A stretch of 64,000 nt of DNA from Cepaea nemoralis (GCA_014155875.1 JACEFZ010011093.1:41001-105000), one strand, 5' to 3'; shown: positions 11,036-23,589, counted from the stretch's first letter. Made by a program: numbers and translations. The notes: a model not told the origin generated them from the sequence alone.

Positions 11036-13240
11036 AAACAGCCACATATATAATTGTCTATCAAGAGTCAGATAGATTTATTATCTGTTTCATCATTGAC
11101 ATGGCCCGTCCAAGTCAGTGCGTCTGGTATTGGCAGTCGACTCACCCGATTCACCTGGACTCCTCCTTCCAGTAGTAGACTGAACTGTAGACGGTAGACC
11201 TCTATGCGACGAGAATGTCCACACTCCTCTGTACCCAGTGCCCAGTCGTCAATGCGGCCACTTCAAGAACAATAGTCTGAAACATCACACGTAGATTGCC
11301 ATTCTGCCTCATCTCAGTATCTTGAGCATAGTCTATGGGTGGATCACGTCAAAAACAAGTTCACAATATCTTTCAAAAGAGTTGTAACGTAGGTTACATT
11401 GGTGGTGGTGCCTTGAATTATTGAAGTGGACGGTATTCATAAAGACCGGATCGAACGGTGCATATCCACCAAGTGTGTATTGAACAAGAGCACACATTTC
11501 ACTTCGGTGCATGGATCCGTCTTCTTAGACCCATTGCCATAGGCAACACGTCGATCATTACTACGCCTATGGCTGATGCGTGCGTTTAATTGGCAGTGAT
11601 GATACAGATTGGCATCAACAATACTTAGGTTGATACCCATGGTCTTATACGACATAGTCGAGTTTACAATCTTGATGACTCTGCGTTCGTAGCAACTCAT
11701 GTACGGATAGCTTGTCCTTTCTGTGACCTGCACATCTTCTCTGTGCGTGCGTACTTATACGCCATTTCATTGATATCTCAAGATGATGGCGTGGTCTTAT
11801 CATCCTCGCCATCTCTCCTACTATATTAGGTTCTATTTACGCTCTTCCACTGTACATCTGACCACAATCAGCTATTCGAAACAGAACTCAAAATGTCCTC
11901 AAGAACATCACACGGACACTGTTTCCACTTGTTTATTATCTCTAAGTATTGTCAGCACTGTCACTTATAAAACAATGTCATTTATACACGCTTACCACAC
12001 ATACCAACACTTCAGAGAATACACAACGACTTTACACCTAACTAATAATGTAGCGGCACATTGTGTGGCCGTGCTACGGAGCCTGGACCCACGTCTAAAC
12101 TCGACACTGGCTCAAGCCCAACTCCCTTGAAAGTGACGTTTTCTCCTTCCGCAAAAATGTCCAGAGCGCTTTCCCCGCTTTAGTGACTAACGCTCGTGGC
12201 GGGTCACATTGCACTGTCTCCTCGTACAGACCGCGTTTTGTTCACAATCCTGTCATGATCTACATCCTTATAAACCTGATCATGACACCCATCATACGCT
12301 CTTCAGTTGATAACCACCACAAGGGAGACCCTGCAAGTATATAACCTGGTGAAAGGGACCTGCATTACTCCATTTGCACATAGCAAATGGATAAGGCCGA
12401 CAGGCCCTCATAATCTGGTATAAATAATACATAGTGACTACCTTATCCTGGTTTGCAGAGATATGGAGACTTGAGCTAGCTGGACCCGCATCTGTCAGGA
12501 AGCCCAAGTGATCAGCATCGTCTTGAAAGAACTTGGTCACAGCTTGTACAGGACCGATCATCGAGGCAGACTAGACATCCGGAACTATTTCATACAAGAA
12601 CTCATTCTTGCTCACACCCTTCACTCACCGTGGTTGGTTATTCCACCTACTTAATTTTCTGGTATCGTAAAAGTTAGGACTGAAAACTTCCCAGAACGCC
12701 AATTTATTAGATGTTCATTTGAAACCGTGTCAAATATGGCTGACAGGCCGGTGATACGTTAAGGTCTGTGTGTGATTTTATTTCTAGAGATGGTTTTCTT
12801 GTGCGAATCTCCTCATTTTGGAAATTATCATTTGATTTGGTCAACAAGATACTGGCCTGGCTGTTTGGTTCGGAAATAAAATGCTGATAAAATGTGAAAT
12901 ACTTCAATTTTCAATAGTAAACATTCTGTTGTTATGTAAAGTTCAAGGAGAGTCTGCCAGAGTCGCATGAAGAAATTCAAAAGTACTAAACAGCATATGT
13001 CTACAATATTTATGTTTTCGGGATACAAGAGCTTTGATTCAAAGTACAGAAGAACAGAATCGTAAAGGCAACTATTTCAGTCATGTGCCTCTTTGTTGAA
13101 TATTTTGGATTGTTCATACCAACGGTTCTTGTAAATACGTCATTAAGTATAATAAACTTTTCTTCTGGGGTACTCTCAAACGCAGTGGCTAAAGCTGTTG
13201 TACACTGGCGGTGAAGTCATTTATTGGTTGTATCTATAAA
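11036..13240. other. No recognisable gene
   Basis: I see small open frames at 11437-11733 (minus, 98 codons), 11783-12130 (plus, 115 codons) and 12292-12561 (minus, 89 codons). None shows a motif I recognise. The 12292-12561 frame is preceded and followed by possible AG and GT dinucleotides, but nothing selects it as an exon. No tandem repeat or SINE head is obvious. Confidence 0.45.
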
Positions 13241-13386
13241 TAACAGACCGGAAGAACAGCACTATGTGCTCGTGTGTCGAGTAAGACCATAGTCTACTCT
13301 TGCAAAAGATAGGTGCTGAAGACGGAGGCAGCCAGCCAGGAGGCGCACCACAGAAATCAGGCTGCCACGCAATAACGCCGTGAATT

Positions 13387-14281
13387 ATGTCGACAACTGC
13401 TACATGTTATAGTGCTCGCCCTGCTCTGGACCCACAGACAGGTGCAGTGCCGGGCTTTATGCCTCGTAAGGGTCTAACCACAAATAAGGGAGGTCCTTCT
13501 CAGATGTCCAGCGGAGCTAGAGGGCCTGAAAATAGACCGTTTGGCTGTACCAAACAAAGACTTAAAATAATGCACTGGAATGCAGAGGGTATCACCAAAA
13601 AAAGAATAGAACTAGAAAACATCTTGGCCAATGAAAATGTAAGTGTATGTTGCTTGCAAGAAACTCACCTGAACGAAAATATAGCCTTCAAAATCAGAGG
13701 CTACCAATGTTACCGATCTGACCGAAAGGACAGGAGAAAGGGTGGGATACTGACTCTTGTCAAAAAACAACATTCCTGCTTCCCAATTTGAAGTTCACAT
13801 GGAAGGGGCTGACTATCAGGCACTTAAACTTAAGACAGACAATACAGACTTTCACCTGATCAATTACTACTGTCCAAATGACTGCCCACAGGCATTGGAC
13901 ACACTACCATTAAAAGGAAAAATGATTGAGTGTGGCGACTTCAACAGCCATTCGCAGAGCTGGGGCTATGATCACATGGACCAGAGAGGAGAGAGATTGG
14001 AAGATTGGCAGGATGAGAATAGATTCATCTTGATTAACAAGTCGTCTGACCCACATACCTTCTATTCGAGATCATGGCGCTCTACAACTACACCTGACCT
14101 GGCGTTTCATTCACCAGACCTGGAGTGGAACATTACACGAATTGTTGGGAAACAACTTGGTGGCAGTGACCATCGGCCAGTCTTTCTAACTGTAGAAAAT
14201 GAGCTTGTAAGTGAAAGCAGCACCATCTCGAGGTGGAACTACAAGAAAGCAGACTCGGGCAATGTACAAGCATCGCACTAG
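13387..14281 (+). pseudogene. LINE endonuclease region, frameshifted
   Basis: The frame opening at 13387 carries an N-terminal linker, then LKIMHWNAEGI and VCCLQETHL, the first two blocks of the APE-type endonuclease (Asn and Glu ligands present). After a frame change in an A-run near 13775 the domain continues in another frame (to 14281) with FHLINYYCP, ECGDFNSHSQSWG and GGSDHRPVF, the last being the catalytic SDH block. The motif set is therefore complete but split by one indel. It would nick target DNA to prime reverse transcription. Confidence 0.85.
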
Positions 14282-15731
14282 CATACTGGTTAGAAACCTG
14301 AACACTAAGAAGGACATAAATAAAGATGTTGAAGAGTTTGGGAAATGCATACTACAGGCAGCACGCGAAACAATACCAAGAGGAGCCCGTAAACATTATA
14401 AACCCTACTGGAATAGTGAACTGGAACAGTTGCATAATGATGTGGATATATGTAGAAAACAAGCAGAGGCCAATCCCAGCCAAGAGCACCACAATAAATA
14501 TCAGCACGCAAAAGCCAAATTTCAAAGGGCCCAACTGCAGGCTAGACGGAAAAGCTGGCAGGAGAAAACAGAGTCACTGAACTTTGAAAAAGACACAAGA
14601 AAAGTATGGAGGCTAATAAAACAGCTTAACGATGAGGGCACAGGGAGAAACTCAAAAATTGCTCTACATAAAGACGGAAACACATTAACAGGAAAGCTAG
14701 CAGCTGACCATTTTGCGGACTCATTCGCACAAGATAACAATATTGAAATTAGTCCAGAGAAACAACTGGAGATTCGAGAGAAATGGCAAAATACAGGACA
14801 GAAGGAAGTTGTACATGAGGTTATGGAGACACCTATCACATTCAGTGAACTGGAGCTAGCCATTTCAAAACTGAAAATGAGAAAATCACCAGGAACTGAT
14901 GGTATCTCCAATGAAATGATCAGGAACCTAGGAACAGAGGCCAAAGCAAAGCTGCTAGAGATCTTTAATAATACATGGACCTTAGGCAGTGTTCCACAAG
15001 TCTGGAGAGAAGCAATCATGATACCCCTCCTAAAATCTGGGAAAGACAGTTCCATTGCCTCCAGCTACAGACCCATTAGCCTCACCAGTTGTCTCTGCAA
15101 AACAATGGAACGCGTCATCAATCACAGACTACAGTGGTACATTGAAAGTGAAAACATCCTTGTGCCACAACAGGCTGCCTTTAGGCAGTGCTACTCTACG
15201 GAAGATCAGACAACCTACCTCTCTCAAGAAGTTGAGGATGCATTCCAAGAGAAGAAGCTGGTACTTGCGGCTTGGATAGATCTGAAGAAAGCCTTTGACA
15301 AAGTCTGGAAAGAAGGTCTGATGAGGAAACTGAGAAACTGTAAAGTCAATGGAAGAATGTACAAATGGGTAAAAGCATACTTGCACAACAGAAGAGCCCG
15401 AGTACAGATAGACGGTCTCAAGAGTAAGAAAGTACTATTGCGTCACGGTGTTCCCCAGGGCGGAGTCCTGTCCCCAACACTTTTTCTAATCTTCATCAAT
15501 GATCTTGTTGCTAATCTACCCAATGGAATTAAAGCGGCAATGTACGCTGATGGCCTGGTTTTATGGAGCGCAAATGAACATGCATCAGTGGCCACCATAT
15601 TGCTACAAAGAGCTGTAGATACATTTGTTGCATGGGCGGATAGATGGTGTATCAGCATAAACACTGACAAGTGCAGCACCACTCTAATTTACCCTTTCTC
15701 CGAAACTAAAAGGCAGGGAGCATTCAGATAA
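14211..15731 (+). pseudogene. LINE reverse transcriptase region with altered active site
   Basis: The 506-codon frame holds the RT fingers and palm: KSPGTDGISNEMI, SYRPISLTSCLCK, LAAWIDLKKAFDKVW, GVPQGGVLSPTLFLIFINDL and MYADGLVLW. The catalytic YADD box reads YADG, so the second metal-binding Asp is lost. The N-terminal 20 residues overlap the endonuclease frame and reflect a frame change near 14265. Coding continues past 15731 in a different frame with YLGVTFDDKLTW and IRPHLEYGS (about 15760-15960), the thumb region. Confidence 0.9.
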
Positions 15732-16300
15732 ATGGAACACCCCTAAGAGAAGATAAGGAACCAACATACCTTGGTGTAACATTCGACGACAAGCTGACAT
15801 GGAGAAAACACATCAAAAAAGCAGTAGCAAAAGCCAGAAGGAAAATTGCCATCCTGAGAAAGCTAACTGGAACCACGTGGGGAGCCAGTGGGAAAATACT
15901 TAGCAAAGTTTATCAACAGAGCATACGACCACACTTGGAATATGGGTCAACTGCGTGGTGTTCAGCATCAAAAACTACATTGCAGGAGCTGGACAAGGTG
16001 CAAAATCAAGCTCTTAGAGTCATCACAGGAGGGATGAAATCAACCCCTATAGTAGCAATGGAGAAAATGGGGAGGACATAAGCTTTAAGAGAACGCAGAG
16101 ATACAAAACACTAATACAAGCAGAAAAGTTTCTCAGCTTGCCAGGCCACCCTATGAAGAACAGATTTGAAAACTTAGCTATGGGGCGGTTGAAAAGAAGT
16201 AGTTTCATCCACCAGGCCAAACAACTCTGCAGAGAAACCGTCGATCTTCCCACAGTTGATATCCCCCTGACAACTATTCCAGAGCGAACCCCGTGGAAAG

Positions 16301-17194
16301 ATGAACATAGGAATATCACTACAAATCCAGTCAAAAGTGAGAGGAATATTTGACAAGGAAGAACAGAACAGTGTACAGCGCAGAACAGCCACTCTCAGCT
16401 TCCTTGATGACGAATACCCACAGGACCTCTGGATCCGAGTCTACACAGATGGGTCAGCACAAAATGCTGTTCGAAATGGAGGAACGGGAGTGTATATAGA
16501 ATACCCAAATAATACTAGAGACACGGCCAGAATTCCAACAGGAAAGTACTACCATAATTATGATGCTGAAATTGAGGCAATCAAGATAGGCAAAGAGAAA
16601 TTACAAAATACCAGCCATGGTACACAACCTGTGGTGATATTGACAGATGCAAAATCCGTAGTAGAGGCGCTCCTGTCTGGGAAATTGCCAGTTCTGATGA
16701 CACTACTTTCTGAACTTAGCAGTCAACGTAAGATCACCATACAGTGGATACCATCCCACTGTGGAATCCCCGGAAACGACAGAGCTGATCGATTGGCTAA
16801 GGAAGGAGCACAAGAAGAACAACCAGATGTGCCTATTACATACCACCAAAAGAAAAGAATGATCAAATCAGTCAGAAGGCCACCAAACCTTACTCAAGAC
16901 GACTACCACGTTATGGACAGACCAGAACAGGTCATTCTTCTGCGCCTCAGAACAGGACACAATAGATTACGCAACCACATGTATACAAAATTCAAGATTG
17001 GTGACTCAGCCATATGCACATGTGGTTTGGCGTCGCAGACAGCAGAGCACATACTCCAGGATTGCCCAAACTACAACATATCCAGGCGAACCTTCTGGCC
17101 TAGAGAGACAACAGTGGAAGATAAACTCTATGGACCGCTGAGTGAACTGAAAAAGACTGTTAGATTCATACAAGAGACAACATTGCAGTTATAG
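16301..17194 (+). pseudogene. LINE RNase H domain, catalytic residues intact
   Basis: This 297-codon frame contains VYTDGSAQN (first Asp), AEIEAIKIG (Glu), ILTDAKSVVEAL (second Asp) and WIPSHCGIPGNDRADRLAKE (His and last Asp). A trailing Cys/His block, ICTCGLASQTAEHILQDCP, follows, as is usual after the RNase H of I/Jockey elements. The domain is intact but separated from the RT by stops between 16080 and 16300. Confidence 0.9.
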
Positions 17195-17308
17195 ACATAG
17201 TTTAGGCGAACGAAAGAAGAAGAAGAAGAAACCGTGTAACCTTCTTCCTAGAAGAACCTACTTCAATCTATTCACAACATTCCATTTCTCTACTGATCCT
17301 TAGTACTG

Positions 17309-18027
17309 TACACAGTGAGCAGCTGGGGTTGGAATTAAATTGTAAGAAGACACAGGTTATGGTCGTCACTAGGAAGAACGAAGTACCACAATGTAATATA
17401 CAAGTAAATGGGAATATTCTTCAACAAGTGAATCGATACAATTATCTCGGAACAGTCATAACATCTGGTGGGAGATGCCTTGAAGAGATTAGAACAAGAA
17501 TCGCCATGGCGAAAGTAGCCTTTAGCAAGATGAAAGACATTCTGACCAATAAAAAGATGTCAATTGAAACGAGAAAAAGAGTGTTGAGGGGGTACATAGA
17601 GCCTGTTCTTTTGTATGGATGTGAAACTTGGACAATGTGCAGTCAAGCTGAAAAACATCTGATGGCTGCAGAAATGTGGTTTCTGAGGAAAATGCAAAGA
17701 ATACCATGGACAGACAGAAAAACCAATGACCAAGTACTACAGGAGACAAATGAAAATCGTAGACTGATTAGAGAAATTAGACGAAGACAGTCAAAATTTT
17801 TTGGACATGTTATGAGAAGAAATGGATTGGAGAACTTATTGACAACTGGCAAAATCGAGGGGAACAGACCAAGAGAAAAACCGTGAGGAAAATACCTGGA
17901 TGGCTTGGCCACATGGCATGGACGAGACAGGAACACTGAGCTGATCCACGACTCCGGTGATCGAGTGAAATGGCGAGTCATGACCGCCCACGCTTTCCGG
18001 CATGGCACATGATTGATTGATTGACTG
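17309..18027 (+). mobile_element. LINE 3' fragment (family c), plus strand
   Basis: Encodes the same RT C-terminal region as 10290-11035: QLGLELNCKKTQVMVVTRK, YNYLGTVITSGGR, LYGCETWTMCSQAEKH, FGHVMRRNG, then a stop at 17884 and the HAFRHGT end. It finishes with GGCACATGATTGATTGATTG, a TGAT-repeat tail. It starts directly downstream of the preceding LINE's tail and is 5' truncated before the RT palm. Confidence 0.88.
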
Positions 18028-19316
18028 ATCCTCATCCCCATGTAGGAGAGAACGTGTATTAAGTTTTACATATCTTCTTCCCCCATATAGAAGATAAAGA
18101 GTGTGGTGAATGTATATGATCCCCCATGCAGAAGGTAAAGAGTGTTGTGGGGATACATGGTTTCTTCCCCCATGTAGAAGATGTTTATAAGCACCCGTCC
18201 ATTACCCCTTCCTTAAGGAGTTAACATAAAGTTAACGGCTATGCTGCTCATCATGGAGCTGTGTTACTTTATTTTGACCGCATTCCGGGTCCCTTTATTA
18301 TCCCTGTCTTACGAAGTGAAAGTGGAATCAAAGGTCCATCTATTCCTCTAAAATATTATCAGGTAAATTATGTCATCAGATAATATTAAAGGGCCGATGT
18401 GCACGTGTTCCCTGTGAATCACGCTTCTATTCATATTTCCCCTCAGGCAATAGTAAAGAATACAGATAAGAAGATGCCTATGCGCTTTCATGAACTATAT
18501 TATTAAGTTAAGTACATCGACATGATACCAGTGAGAATGTAAACTTCTGTGCTCTTTCTGGAACCGATAACATTACTATCTGTTCAGTACTGCATTCACT
18601 AACGTTAACCACACGAAAGTGTCGATAATTCTCAAACAACTCTCTCGAAATAAAATAGTATAATAGTTCCATTATTCCCGTAGAACACTTAAACCAAGGA
18701 AGAATTCTTGTCAGCGCCCCTGCGCGCCAGAAAACATTCTCTATGTTCATAGTTTCACTGTTTATATATCAAGTGTATATTCATATTAAAGGGAATTGTA
18801 TTGTAGGTGTACCAAAGAGATGTTTGTGGAGCTCGAGTGGTATCAGTTGCCGCTGTTTAGAGTTTAAGTTTGCTAATTAAACCATCTGAGATTTAGCTGA
18901 CAGGCCCACAACAACTAATCGAGAACACCTTATTAGAATGCAAAACGTGACCTTTTCATGACCAGCGCAACCCAGTGGGCGGTATTTGTTGACAACTATA
19001 TTATTCAAACACCGAGGGTAAGCAATATAAAACCCAATTTAGCTTATCATACGAATATACAACCTGAGACTTGATTTCTTTATACTGTTGGTGATCTTCA
19101 AATCACACGAAGACAGGCTGTCAAGAACACTGTTACTGCCACCGAGTCAAGAACATAACTGTCCTTCGAAGTTGTCTGGACTAATTGGCATAACCCGTTC
19201 TCAATAACGAGAAGGTTGAAAACTCCCATGTTTGTGTGCAAATAACTGTAGAGTTCACTATTCATGTAAAAGGCGAGACTTCCATAGATAAGCTCATTAT
19301 TTATAAATTTTGTTAA
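18028..19316. other. Degenerate short repeats, then no recognisable feature
   Basis: Between 18030 and 18190 a motif reading CCCCCATGTAGAAGAT recurs about four times in diverged form at roughly 55-60 bp spacing. From 18190 to 19316 I see only AT-rich sequence without a supported gene, repeat or element. Confidence 0.45.
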
Positions 19317-19375
19317 GGATACCTGACGGGACGTTGTAGTCAACACCAGCATTTTTCAACTGCCGTTGATGTAAC
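19317..19375 (-). mobile_element. SINE S1 tail fragment
   Basis: Contains GACGGGACGTTGTAGTCAAC and ACCAGCATTTTTCAACTGC, the 3' segment of the S1 family, without the tRNA-like head. Confidence 0.5.
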
Positions 19376-19479
19376 ACACGTATGCAAAAGAAACGCGAGA
19401 AGTTTAGTTTTAGAATTCACTAGATCGCGAAGTTTCCTGAAGGGTTCTCAGGTCTATAAATAGCACCGGAGTTCCCAGT

Positions 19480-21700
19480 TTGTATGCGTCGTGCATTCGC
19501 AGCTGCTAGCGCTAACAAGACACGTGACCTGAACAAGTCAAGCAACCTGATACGGTGGAAAATGGCACATGGCAAAAACACCAAAACACACATGGCATCC
19601 AAGACGTACAGCGTGGGGGCCGACACAAAGATGAGCGGAGAGAATCTACCTGCGAGCTGCAGCAAACAAGAACTTCAAGCAACCTCTAACGAAGCTACCA
19701 CGAGGAAGGACGTCGACAACCCACAACAAACAAGAGCCAAACCTACTGAGAAGCAGAGAGAGGAGAAAGACACCAGAGTCGGAAACACCGACTCACCGAC
19801 AATCAAGTGGGTTGTCAAGCGTATCCAAGTGGAGCTATCAGACGAAGAAATCCTGAAGCATCTACGAGAATAGAATCACCACATCCGATACTTGAAGGCG
19901 GTGCGGCTCCTCACCTACTCCAAGATTCCTAAACCTTGGTGGTGGTGACGACAGAGGGCAGCGAGATGCCGACCACAGTATCAGTCAACAAGAAAATACA
20001 ACAGCCAGAGAGATTCATCCCTGTCAAAGACTAGAATACATAGGAGGGAAGACCACCCTGAATGAGTGGTCTACCTCAAGTAGATTAGAGGTAACCCAGT
20101 GCCCCAACAAGAGGGCAGGGTAGGTGTAGGGAGTAGATAGGGAGGAGAACTATCAACAGTTCTCTCAGAGACACGTAAGTGTCAACCAGAGGGTAAGCAC
20201 TCTGGTCACGGTGTAATCACCTCAACGTGATAGACACCAAGAACTTGGAATAGAACTCAAGAGTAGGCTTACTACTCTAAGCGTGTGGAATGATGTAGCA
20301 CGCAAAAGCCGAAGTGCGCATGAAGACCCTCCGCGTGCTGTGTAATCAGGACGCGGAGGATGGTCAGACAGGGGACGGACTTCGTAGCGGACACATCGCT
20401 TAGAGTCGATGCGTCCTTCTTTAAGTGAATAGATAGATTTAGCAGTAGGGCTAGGGACGACTAGAGATAGGAAGTTCTGTGTATTCATGTGTGATTCATT
20501 AGAGACAGTTTTGTGCATTTATGTATTGTAAGAGCCAGTGGCAATAAAATGTGTAATCAATTCCTCTCGTACGACTGACAAGTCTTTTTGTGTGGTGCGA
20601 GAGAAGTTTATCCCTGAATGCCTGTAGCATCGCTTGATGACAATCCCAAGAGTCAATCAATATTCCAGATGCCAGAGGGCCGGCCTCAGCAGGGCAGCAT
20701 GTCGCAGTAAGACGGAAATCTGCCGGTACTGCGCCAATCACCACGCCTTCAAGGAGTGTCCACTGGCCAAGCTGGACACGGATTTCCGAGCACCCAACAA
20801 CAAAAGAAAGTGCGCCAATAGCTTGGGCAAGCATGGAGCAAGATACTTGGGCTGTCCGTGCCTCCAAAGACACAGAGACGTCTTCACGTTCAAAATCACC
20901 ACAAAGATTCCATATAAGGACGCAATGCGGAGGTGCGAGACAGCCACGGGTAGCTCACAAGCTGAAAATCTCAACTGCAAGACCAGATAGATGAGCTAAA
21001 GAAGCAAATCAAGCTGCTGCAAAAACCGGCACCGACCAGCGACAATGAAAAGCTGCTTGCTGAAATAAAGGAGATCCAGCAAAACATCAAGCAAGAAGTG
21101 GAACTTATGGCCGAGATGAAGAAGGAAAACGAAGAAATGCATTAAAGCGGAGAGACAGCAGCTAAAAGCTGAAATGAAATCAATTCAAAACAAATCAATA
21201 GAAGCCATGCAAGAGACCACAGAGAAGCCGAGGCGGGCATAAAAGACAGCCGCCGATCAACACCCCAGCTTCATCAAATCGGAGAGTGTCTGCCTGTACG
21301 GCGAGGAACCACCAGTCTGCACACCAATAAGCCAGACATGGGACAACGGATACTCACGCAAACCTCAGGTCCTGTATGACATCACACTGATGTTGGACAA
21401 CAGGATGTCTTCATCCGACATACAGGACTTCGCGTTGGAGCTCAAGCCAACGAACACAAGCAAGCAAGCAAGCAAGCAAACACCCCAGCTGACGTCACAG
21501 ACACAAAAGCCGATAATCAGTCCGGGTCAGGAGCAACTCGTAAGAGCGCACACTGACAAGAATCAGGGTGATTAAACCCACAAAAGCCACGGACCTCAAC
21601 AATAACCACAGCTGAAAGAAGCTGGTTGAACGAGGCCGAATTTGGAATTTTTGTTTTTAAAGCAAGCAGTTTGTAAAAAGGGCTCAAGAGAAGAGAACCC
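19480..21700 (+). mobile_element. LINE ORF1 (gag-like) remnant with CCHC knuckles
   Basis: The 19484-19873 frame is a basic, Lys/Thr-rich N-terminal region ending in VKRIQVELSDEEILKHLRE. From 20634 a second part encodes RCQRAGLSRAACRSKTEICR and a YCANHHAFKEC block, then KCANSLGKHGARYLGCP, the zinc-knuckle array of Jockey-like ORF1 proteins. At about 21000-21145 another frame encodes a Glu/Lys-rich coiled coil. About 600 bp at 20030-20630, which includes AATAAA at 20545, looks foreign to ORF1 and may be an insertion. The element is interrupted by a short insertion at 21271-21478. Confidence 0.7.
21271..21478 (+). mobile_element. Short retroelement insertion with 12-bp target-site duplication
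   Basis: The insert begins TCATCAAATCGGAGAGTGTC and ends in a CAAG-repeat tail. It is bracketed by AACACCCCAGCT at 21259-21270 and again at 21479-21490. A related locus at 31990-32030 lacks the insert and shows the uninterrupted flank, which is direct support. The same body is inserted at 22466-22670. The encoded stretch (SVCLYGEEPPV) suggests it is a 5'-truncated LINE 3' end. Confidence 0.85.
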
Positions 21701-21714
21701 CTAGGCAGTTTCGT

Positions 21715-21980
21715 GACACATACACACGTGTAACAACAGACATGTGTTGCAATAGCCAAATATATTATATACACGTAAAACAACAGCCATGTTTTGTAAT
21801 AGCCAAGTATATCATACACACTTGAAACAACAGACACGTGTCGTAATAGCCAAGTGTATCACATACGTGAAACAACAGTCATGTGTCGTAATAGTCAAGT
21901 ATATAATATACACATAAAACAACAGTCATGTATCGTAATAGCCAAGCATATCATACACATGAAACAACAGTCATGGTCTG
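21715..21980. repeat. Degenerate array of the 45-bp satellite unit, about 6 copies
   Basis: Diverged copies of the 7391-10010 unit, recognisable by AACAACAGTCATG and GTAATAGCCAAG words about 45 bp apart. They are much less uniform than the main array, so this looks like an older or seed locus. Confidence 0.88.
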
Positions 21981-22019
21981 AATAATTAGGCGTGACACAC
22001 TCTTCTCCACAGAGGAACG

Positions 22020-22110
22020 AAGAAGTAGATAATAAGAGGAAGAAAAAGAAGAGGAGGAAGAAGAAGAGGAAGATAAAGAGGAGGAAGTCGAAGAAGAAGA
22101 AGAGGACGAT
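22020..22110. repeat. GAA/GAG-rich purine tract
   Basis: About 90 bases of almost pure A and G with GAAGAGGAGG words. Low complexity, no coding value. Confidence 0.8.
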
Positions 22111-22139
22111 GAAGACGTTGGTATAAGTCATACCTTATG

Positions 22140-23394
22140 CCTTTTGTCGTCAAGTTTATTCCATTGGCACCTTGCCGTCTTGACAGACGATAGTTTGTGC
22201 TTCAAAAAGGTATAATAACTTTTACCTATGGCGGTAGTGAATAGTGACTGATAAGGACAATTCGCGCTGTAAATGTTCGTTCACAGTGGGTGCATGTGAA
22301 CACGTGGTCATTTTCACCATCATGCACCATCTTACGTCTCACGCGCTCGTTGTGTGACTTATCTGCATTAATTTTCTCCTTTGTCTTTATTCCATTTCTG
22401 ATGTTTGCCCTTCATGCAACACATTCAGCGGCGACTTGCTCCCAATGTGTATTATCAATGCCTGTTCCTCCGAAGTCGGAGAGTGTCTGCCTGTACGGCG
22501 AGGAACCACCAGTCTGAACACCAATAAGCTAGGCATGGGACAACGGATACTCACGCAAAACTCAGGTCCTGTATGACATCACACTGATGTTGGACAACAG
22601 GATGCCTTCATCCGACATACAGGACTTCGCGTTGGAGCTCAAGCCAACGAACACAAGCAAGCAAGCAAGCATCAATGCCTGTATCCATCATGTCCCGCTA
22701 ACACACATCTTTGTATCGTAGCAGAGGCCGACCCTGAGATCTCTTACCCATATGTAATTCACCAAAAAAGATGTCCTTTGGTACTCTACCATCATCCATC
22801 CTACTAAGATGTCCTATCCATCTAAGTCTACGAAGACTGAGCATGGAATAAACCGTCACACAACCTGATCTTTCCAATACTTCAGTATTTGTGAGTTTGT
22901 CTTGCCACTTAATACCAAGAATTCTTCGCAGACACCGCATATGAAAGCTGTTTAAACGTTTCTCTTGGTGTGAGTAAGTTGTCCAGGTTTCATTGCCATA
23001 GAAGAAGAGTACTAAGGACACAGGCTTGATAGACAAGGACTTTTGTTTTGACAGTAAGCTTCCTGTTTTCCCAGACTCTTTTTCTTAACCTGTTCATTGT
23101 TGTTGCTGCCTTACCAATCCCGATGTTGATTTCCTGATCTAGGGATAATTTGCTATTTACCACTGATCCTAGATATGTAAAATGGTCTACTATCTCCAGT
23201 TCGGCGTCGTCAATAAAGATTGATGGTACCCCATGTGCACCTTGTGACATAAGCTGTGTCTTCTGTTTGCTAATTCTTAAACCAAATTCAGAACAAGCAT
23301 TGGAGAATGCAGATAGTAGACATTGTAATTCTTCCTCAGAGTGGGTCGAAACTGCAGCATGTATATTCACAGCAATCAATAAACATGATGCCAT
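22140..23394 (-). mobile_element. LINE fragment (family e), RT end plus C-terminal zinc finger
   Basis: The reverse complement encodes, from 23394 down, CSEFGLRISKQKTQLMSQGA, HFTYLGSVVNSKLSLDQEI, a frame change near 23000, then TWTTYSHQEKRLNSFHMRC, RWIGHLSRMDD and KRSQGRPLLRYKD. After the insertion at 22466-22670 the frame continues towards 22230 with a C2H2-type finger, FTCTHCERTFTARIVLISH. A terminal finger of this kind is known in several non-LTR families. The RT palm is missing, so the copy is 5' truncated and inactive. Confidence 0.82.
22466..22670 (+). mobile_element. Second copy of the short CAAG-tailed retroelement
   Basis: Same body as 21271-21478 (CGGAGAGTGTCTGCCTGTAC through GGAGCTCAAGCCAACG), ending in a CAAG-repeat tail. 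It is flanked by ATCAATGCCTGT at 22454-22465 and 22671-22682, a 12-bp target-site duplication. It sits inside a LINE lying on the opposite strand. Confidence 0.87.
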
Positions 23395-23589
23395 TTAGTT
23401 TTGAAACGCAAATCTTTTATTCCGCAGTGCCAGACCGTCCAGGGTCTCCTTCCTATTTCATTCCCTGTCCCGCTTTGTACATTGCCATTTTTTTTAAAAC
23501 AGTGAATAAAATACATAGGAAAACGCCTTTTTATCACTGAATTCATAAACAAGAATTGCAAATAGACATCATAAAAGAACTTATACGCG

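Larger units (their letters stand above)
13240..17240 (+). mobile_element. Near-complete LINE with endonuclease, RT and RNase H (I/Jockey-like)
   Basis: Domains appear in the order AP-endonuclease, reverse transcriptase, RNase H, all on the plus strand, ending in a short GAA-type tail at about 17213-17230. A C-terminal RNase H places it with I/Jockey-group non-LTR elements (family knowledge; the exact clade is not determined). Frame changes occur near 13775, 14265 and between 16080 and 16300, and the RT active site is altered, so the copy is not autonomous now. The 5' boundary is approximate and no target-site duplication was resolved. Confidence 0.88.

Noticed and set aside
11437..11733. 98-codon minus-strand frame as a transposase or integrase fragment
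   Set aside because: I could not identify any catalytic block, so no function is claimed.
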